Below, piece by piece: positions 59,397 to 64,000 of a stretch of DNA of 64,000 nt. The DNA is taken from positions 1-64,000 of the forward strand of contig JAHQWW010000009.1 in the NCBI GenBank assembly GCA_029856365.1, written 5' to 3'. How positions within the stretch are numbered: the stretch's first letter is position 1; the number at the start of each line of letters is the position of its first letter. The DNA comes from Candidatus Hodarchaeota archaeon (GTDB lineage Archaea > Asgardarchaeota > Heimdallarchaeia > Hodarchaeales > Hodarchaeaceae). The notes under the pieces are model-generated. The model did no database searches. It saw only the letters and a program-made list of their open reading frames with translations, and was not told the DNA's origin. A program made the translations under genes and the position numbers.

Positions 59397-60366
59397 TGAA
59401 TTTATGTCCGCAATGGATACAATAAATTACTTGTTGGGGAACAGTCTGGGAACATGCAGGGCAGGTTTTTTCTACTGGTTTAATTGGTTCCTCTGCTACT
59501 ATTGGTGGTGATTTCACAGAGCTAGGATATAATTTCAGGTGATCACCTTCTGAGGAAATGCGGAATTGTACTAACCGTTCTAACCCTACTTGTCGTCTAA
59601 GCTCCTCTGGGATGGTAATACGGCCTTTAACACTGATCTCATATAATTCTTCTGCTGAAGTATCTTCCCTTAACCGTTGTGTTAGAACTGATCCATCTTT
59701 GATCCTTAAGATTCTATTGGCTTGCGATGCAATCTGTTCATTATGTGTGACAACTAGCATCGCTAAACCTTGCTCTTGGTTTAAATCTTTGAGATAGTCC
59801 ATTACTTCCTGTGAAGTTGTTGTATCTAGCTCTCCTGTGATTTCATCCCCCAATAAAATTTCAGGGTCATTTGCAAGAGCACAAGCTATTGCAGCTCGCT
59901 GCAACTCACCACCTGATAGTTGGGATGGTTTGTGTTTTCGTCTTTCTGTTAATCCCACGGCACTTAACAACTCTAGGGTTCGTTTCTTCGGATCTTTCTT
60001 TCCAGCAACTTTCATTGGAAGCATAACATTTTCCTGAAGAGTCAGCATTGGAACTAAGTTAGAAATTTGAAATACAAAACCCAAGTGTTCTCGGCGAAAT
60101 TGGACCAATTGACTGGTTGGTAACGTTGTTATAGTCGTCCCTCGGATAAAAATTGTTCCTGCAGTCGGTCGGATCAAACCACCTAAAACTGAAATCAAAG
60201 TGGTCTTCCCTGAGCCAGATGGACCAATTATCGACACAAATTCTCCAGCATGAAGCTCAACATTGACTCCCCGCAAAGCTACAACATCTGTTCGCTGTTC
60301 TTTTCCTTCATATATCTTAAAAACATCATGAGCTGCCATTGCTATTGTCAATACTTTCCACCTCAA
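59392..60366 (-). CDS. LolD/MacB-type ABC ATPase with C-terminal AbrB-like domain and zinc ribbon
   Basis: GPSGSGKTT; LSGGELQRAAIACALANDPEILLGDEITGELD; then YEISVKGRITIPEELRRQVGLERLVQFRI and CPACSQTVPQQVIYCIHCGHKFN. Confidence 0.88.
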   Translation of the reverse strand: MRWKVLTIAMAAHDVFKIYEGKEQRTDVVALRGVNVELHAGEFVSIIGPSGSGKTTLISVLGGLIRPTAGTIFIRGTTITTLPTSQLVQFRREHLGFVFQISNLVPMLTLQENVMLPMKVAGKKDPKKRTLELLSAVGLTERRKHKPSQLSGGELQRAAIACALANDPEILLGDEITGELDTTTSQEVMDYLKDLNQEQGLAMLVVTHNEQIASQANRILRIKDGSVLTQRLREDTSAEELYEISVKGRITIPEELRRQVGLERLVQFRISSEGDHLKLYPSSVKSPPIVAEEPIKPVEKTCPACSQTVPQQVIYCIHCGHKFN

Positions 60367-63128
60367 ATTGTCCGCAGAACCTCACTCACACTAGTCTTTC
60401 TAACCTCCCAAAGGCTGATGACTACCGCTATCAGAATTCCTAGAACAACACATCCTAACAATATTCCAAAACCAGCAATTGAGAAGATTGTAGGGCTGGC
60501 AATTGATCCTGGTTCAGTACGAAAGCCCCTAAATAGAATTGTAACAATGAAACCGATAACTGTCCCTACTAGAATTGAGAAAGTCCCCGCAGTAATCGCT
60601 TCACCAATGACAAACGTTCCTACCTGGTTGTACGTTGCTCCTAAAGCAATTAATGTTCCAACTTCCCGTTTCCGTTTTTGAATTGCAGTTATGAGAAAAA
60701 TACCTGAGCCTATACATGCAATAATTATGACTATAACAAATTCAACACTTAGCACTCCGTTGAAATTAGCTATCCCTGGTTCTTCGATCGTTGATAGAAT
60801 CTCAGAAGAGGTCATAACATCAAGACTCATTCCATAAACATCAAATAGTTGAGCTTGTAGCTCTAAAGAATCGACTTGAGTGTTAATCAAGAAAAAGGAA
60901 GCATTACGAGGCCCAAAAAAAGTCTCAAATGTGTTTAGACTTGTTACAATGAAATAATTGCCAGAACTCGAAGTGCCAGTGGAAACGGTTAGACCTACTC
61001 CATATACTATCTGACTACCTAATGTTGGGAAGTTATAGGCAAGATCACTCACAATGAGACCAGATTCACCCAAGGAGTTGGAAATACCAAAATCAAAATC
61101 TAGAGCAAAATCATTACTGATTACACAATTATTCTGAATTAACAGATTGGAAAACACTTCTTCAATTGTTGAATCGACAAAAAATTGATTACGAAGGAAT
61201 GCTACTTTATAAAAATTAGAATCGACCCCTAAGATAGAGATTTGCGTTCCACCAAACATCATGTCGTCTTTATAAACAGCAGATACAATTGCATTCGAAT
61301 CAATTAACTGAATACTCTTATTAAACTCTTTTGTTGATAAAGGAAGAATGGATTTGACCCGAACATCAGCTCCAGAAGCAAATTGCGCTTGAGAGACATT
61401 TGTTTGATGGTCTGTATGTGCAGTAGTACTAACCATGATTCCAAATGAAAAAGTCAAAGCTAAAATAATGATAGCTTTACTAAGACTCTCTGGACGTCGT
61501 GTAACTGATTTAGCAACTACCTCACCAAGAGAAAATATCATTGTAAACCCCTGGATTAGTATATTCTCTGTTTTCAGGATCAAATGTGAACCAAGACGAG
61601 CTATTAAAAGAATGGATCCCAACCAAAATAACGAAGGGGTCACTGCAGCCCAAATCACGAATAGTGCTCCCCCACTTTCGATGTCGAAATCGAATCCTAT
61701 TTGTAACGCTAAGAATAGCAAACCCATCATTGTAAACACAACATCCAAGTAAATTCGTTTCCATAGTGGTACTTTTTGAGTACCTTCTTCTTTCATCCCC
61801 TCTAAGAAATCTTGATCTTTGATTAGACGCCGTGCAGGAAGATAAGCGGAAATAAGAGCTAGAACTATACTGATAATTGCTAATAATGAAACATTCGTGA
61901 GATTCATAGAAGAAAATGTGAAATCAAAATCAATCAATAATGGATCGACGATGAGAAACTGAGGAGTCCACAACATGACTTGTGCTACCAATTCACCACA
62001 TATGATCCCAAAACATGTCGCTATTAAAGCAATTATTAAGACTTCTGATAATATCATCCTAAGAACTTGTCCTGAAGAAGCTCCTCGACTCTGTAAAGTA
62101 GTGATCTCTAAACTTCTCATTTCCATCGATGACTCAACAGAATATTTTTGGAGATATAATGCTAGAATGATTGCAGGAAGCGATAAAAATAATAAGAACA
62201 TCTGGAAAATCAGCATCACGATCCGAAGGACTAAAACTGACATTCCAATATTATCCTGGGCATAAACTTGACCCCCAAATTTAACTAAAATCTTATTGGA
62301 AAATGCAGTAGTTTTTCCACCAGCAGCATCAGGATTAGTGGGAAGAACTGAATGATTAAATTTTATATGGAGTTGTTCATTATAATCATACCCCTGGAGT
62401 GCTCCCCATCTCTGGAAAAGAGTATCACGCCAGTCCGAAAGACCCCAAATGGGCAAAATAATCATTCCTACTTCTTTATTGAACATGGACAGTCCGAGAA
62501 AGCTAGAAGTATCTCTAATTTGGTAGATACCTGTAATACGACAAATTTGGGTATAATTCTTTAATGAACCACTCATATTCAAGAAGTCGGGGCCTGTTTT
62601 TGTGAGATTGACAGTATCATTCACAGATACCCCTAATTTCAGAGCATTTCTCTCATCTATCAAAATGGGAAGGACCTGCATATCTTTGGAGATTGAATCA
62701 TTAAAAATCCCTTCACTTATATTGAAAACGTGAAACGTATCTAAATAACTTGTTTCAATTCCTATAAAACCTGTTGAAATCTCGGTATCGCTTTCCGCCT
62801 TAACTCGAATCTTTCCAGACAAGCTAAAGAAGTATTCAGAGGCTAAGACAAGTGATTGATTCTCCAACCAAATATCGATCTCAGTCACATTAAAAGTGAC
62901 CTCAGGAAGCTCAATCCCAAAACCAAATGCGGATAAATCAAACGAACTGACGGTCATATCTACTTCGATATCTTCGAGAGCATCATTTAGAAACTTAATA
63001 GCAGCTGTTTCATTGTAAAAAACAACTGCAGAGATAATGGTAACTGCCAAGAATATTCCGAACGCGTTTTGTAAAGTTCTTTTTTTATTTCTGAAGAGCG
63101 ATTTGAACGCATAAGGGAGGGAAAGCAT
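60363..63128 (-). CDS. FtsX-like ABC transporter permease
   Basis: About 920 aa, N-terminal TM, KRKREVGTLIALGATYNQV FtsX signature, C-terminal TM bundle; partner of the 59392 ATPase. Confidence 0.85.
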   Translation of the reverse strand: MLSLPYAFKSLFRNKKRTLQNAFGIFLAVTIISAVVFYNETAAIKFLNDALEDIEVDMTVSSFDLSAFGFGIELPEVTFNVTEIDIWLENQSLVLASEYFFSLSGKIRVKAESDTEISTGFIGIETSYLDTFHVFNISEGIFNDSISKDMQVLPILIDERNALKLGVSVNDTVNLTKTGPDFLNMSGSLKNYTQICRITGIYQIRDTSSFLGLSMFNKEVGMIILPIWGLSDWRDTLFQRWGALQGYDYNEQLHIKFNHSVLPTNPDAAGGKTTAFSNKILVKFGGQVYAQDNIGMSVLVLRIVMLIFQMFLLFLSLPAIILALYLQKYSVESSMEMRSLEITTLQSRGASSGQVLRMILSEVLIIALIATCFGIICGELVAQVMLWTPQFLIVDPLLIDFDFTFSSMNLTNVSLLAIISIVLALISAYLPARRLIKDQDFLEGMKEEGTQKVPLWKRIYLDVVFTMMGLLFLALQIGFDFDIESGGALFVIWAAVTPSLFWLGSILLIARLGSHLILKTENILIQGFTMIFSLGEVVAKSVTRRPESLSKAIIILALTFSFGIMVSTTAHTDHQTNVSQAQFASGADVRVKSILPLSTKEFNKSIQLIDSNAIVSAVYKDDMMFGGTQISILGVDSNFYKVAFLRNQFFVDSTIEEVFSNLLIQNNCVISNDFALDFDFGISNSLGESGLIVSDLAYNFPTLGSQIVYGVGLTVSTGTSSSGNYFIVTSLNTFETFFGPRNASFFLINTQVDSLELQAQLFDVYGMSLDVMTSSEILSTIEEPGIANFNGVLSVEFVIVIIIACIGSGIFLITAIQKRKREVGTLIALGATYNQVGTFVIGEAITAGTFSILVGTVIGFIVTILFRGFRTEPGSIASPTIFSIAGFGILLGCVVLGILIAVVISLWEVRKTSVSEVLRTI

Positions 63129-63251
63129 CCTTCACACCATCTAAGTATATATTTTAATTGTTTTTAAGGTTCAACATGTAGGAATAAAGTAATGTATTAG
63201 GATTCTAAAGAGTTCTATTCAGCTTAAATCAATGAAAAACGCCCAAGAATT

Positions 63252-63509
63252 TTAACCAAGTATGATTAACAAGAGAAAAATAGTTACAATTCCCAATGGA
63301 ATGCAAAACGAAAGGATATTAGCTGCAAACTCCTTATCTAACTCTTCAAGCGAGGCAAAAGTTAGAGTATTGAAACCAACTGGGGCTGCATAACTGATAA
63401 TTATTATTTTGCTAGTAAGGTCATCTAGTCCTAGTAAAAGGCTGAAAATGATTCCTAAAAATAACCCCAACCCCATTCTAATTAAAATGACCTGCATTGA
63501 TAAAAACAA
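63252..63509 (-). pseudogene. C-terminal fragment of an AEC/auxin-efflux-carrier-type permease
   Basis: LGLFLGIIFSLLLGLDDLTSKIIIISYAAPVGFNTLTFASLEELDKEFAANILSFCIPLGIVTIFLLLIIL resembles only the last helices of AEC permeases. Confidence 0.5.
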
Positions 63510-63681
63510 TAATTGATTTGATATAAAATTCTATTGCCTGCTGGAAATAAAAAATACTTGATGGAAAATCTTTGGTATCCTCCATTTTAAGTGCTCGCTG
63601 AAAATTATTCAATGCTAAAGCAAACCATTTACAAGCTTCGATATCTGAAGTTAACATAAGGAGACTACCAATTTTCATCAT
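63478..63681 (-). pseudogene. HEPN-domain protein fragment
   Basis: ACKWFALALNNFQRALKMEDTKDFPSSIFYFQQAIEFYIKSIIVF resembles the N-terminal helices of HEPN proteins; then terminates. Confidence 0.5.
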
Positions 63682-63893
63682 TATTTAAGAAATTTATTAT
63701 GAAAGAGCTACTTTGCTTATTTATTATTTTAGGTTATTAAAACTGAGAATACTTATATCAATTTTATTCACAGGAGGTCATCAACTAGCGCGTTACCGTA
63801 GCTAGTCTTCATCGTGTGGGCTGGCTCCTTTATCATTATTACGGTTTTCCCATTCTTAAGATTCATTCATTTATCTTGGTTGATGAAAATCAC

Positions 63894-64000
63894 TCATTCC
63901 TGCTTCCATGAGTCGTGCCCTTCATTGTGAGGCCTTACTAACTCTCCAAAAGCGTTTAACGTCTCCGCGACTAGAACATTATGACTCTTAGGTAAAAAAA
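63894..64000 (-). mobile_element. tnpB: C-terminal end of a TnpB (IS605/IS1341-type), truncated by window edge
   Basis: Minus-strand FLPKSHNVLVAETLNAFGELVRPHNEGHDSWKQE* resembles IS1341-type TnpB C-termini; downstream stem ACTAGC..GCTAGT (63784-63806). Confidence 0.65.

Noticed and set aside
60250-60681. 143-aa plus-strand ORF
   Set aside because: Antisense to the ABC ATPase/FtsX gene junction.
1-64000. CRISPR arrays, rRNA genes, prophage structural genes
   Set aside because: No regularly spaced direct repeats, rRNA-like stretches or phage morphogenesis genes were recognised.

Overview
The window is archaeal, and several eukaryotic-signature protein families suggest an Asgard-type archaeon (inference, no phylogeny run). 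Main contents: a large surface/membrane protein cut by the left edge and missing from the ORF track; a thiamine-salvage locus (ThiN-type regulator, APH-family kinase, ThiB/ThiP/ThiQ-like ABC transporter) interrupted by an intact TnpB element; an XPD/DinG-like helicase; adenine deaminase; PfkB kinase; MEMO1; an NfnAB-like oxidoreductase pair; a FrhB-like/CBS/longin-like gene cluster sharing a C-terminal domain; four Rag/Gtr-like GTPase-family genes, three of them in one operon with a longin-like gene; MFS transporter; M50 protease; ABCE1/RLI; two FtsX/LolD-type ABC systems; a secreted HExxH metalloprotease; a tandem-domain DNA methyltransferase; ATP-dependent DNA ligase; Eis-like acetyltransferase; B12-binding radical SAM protein; an intron-containing tRNA-Tyr; and a gene-fragment zone at the right edge. 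Best leads: (1) the Rag-like GTPase / pseudo-GTPase / longin-like / GTPase operon at 35.2-38.9 kb; (2) a C-terminal 'EW.P...FEFP' domain shared by three otherwise different proteins at 27.3-31.4 kb; (3) an apparent AUU start codon for ABCE1; (4) a TnpB with a probable rearranged RuvC-II site, plus decayed TnpB elements with the same terminal hairpin. All calls come from reading the sequence; no database search was run.
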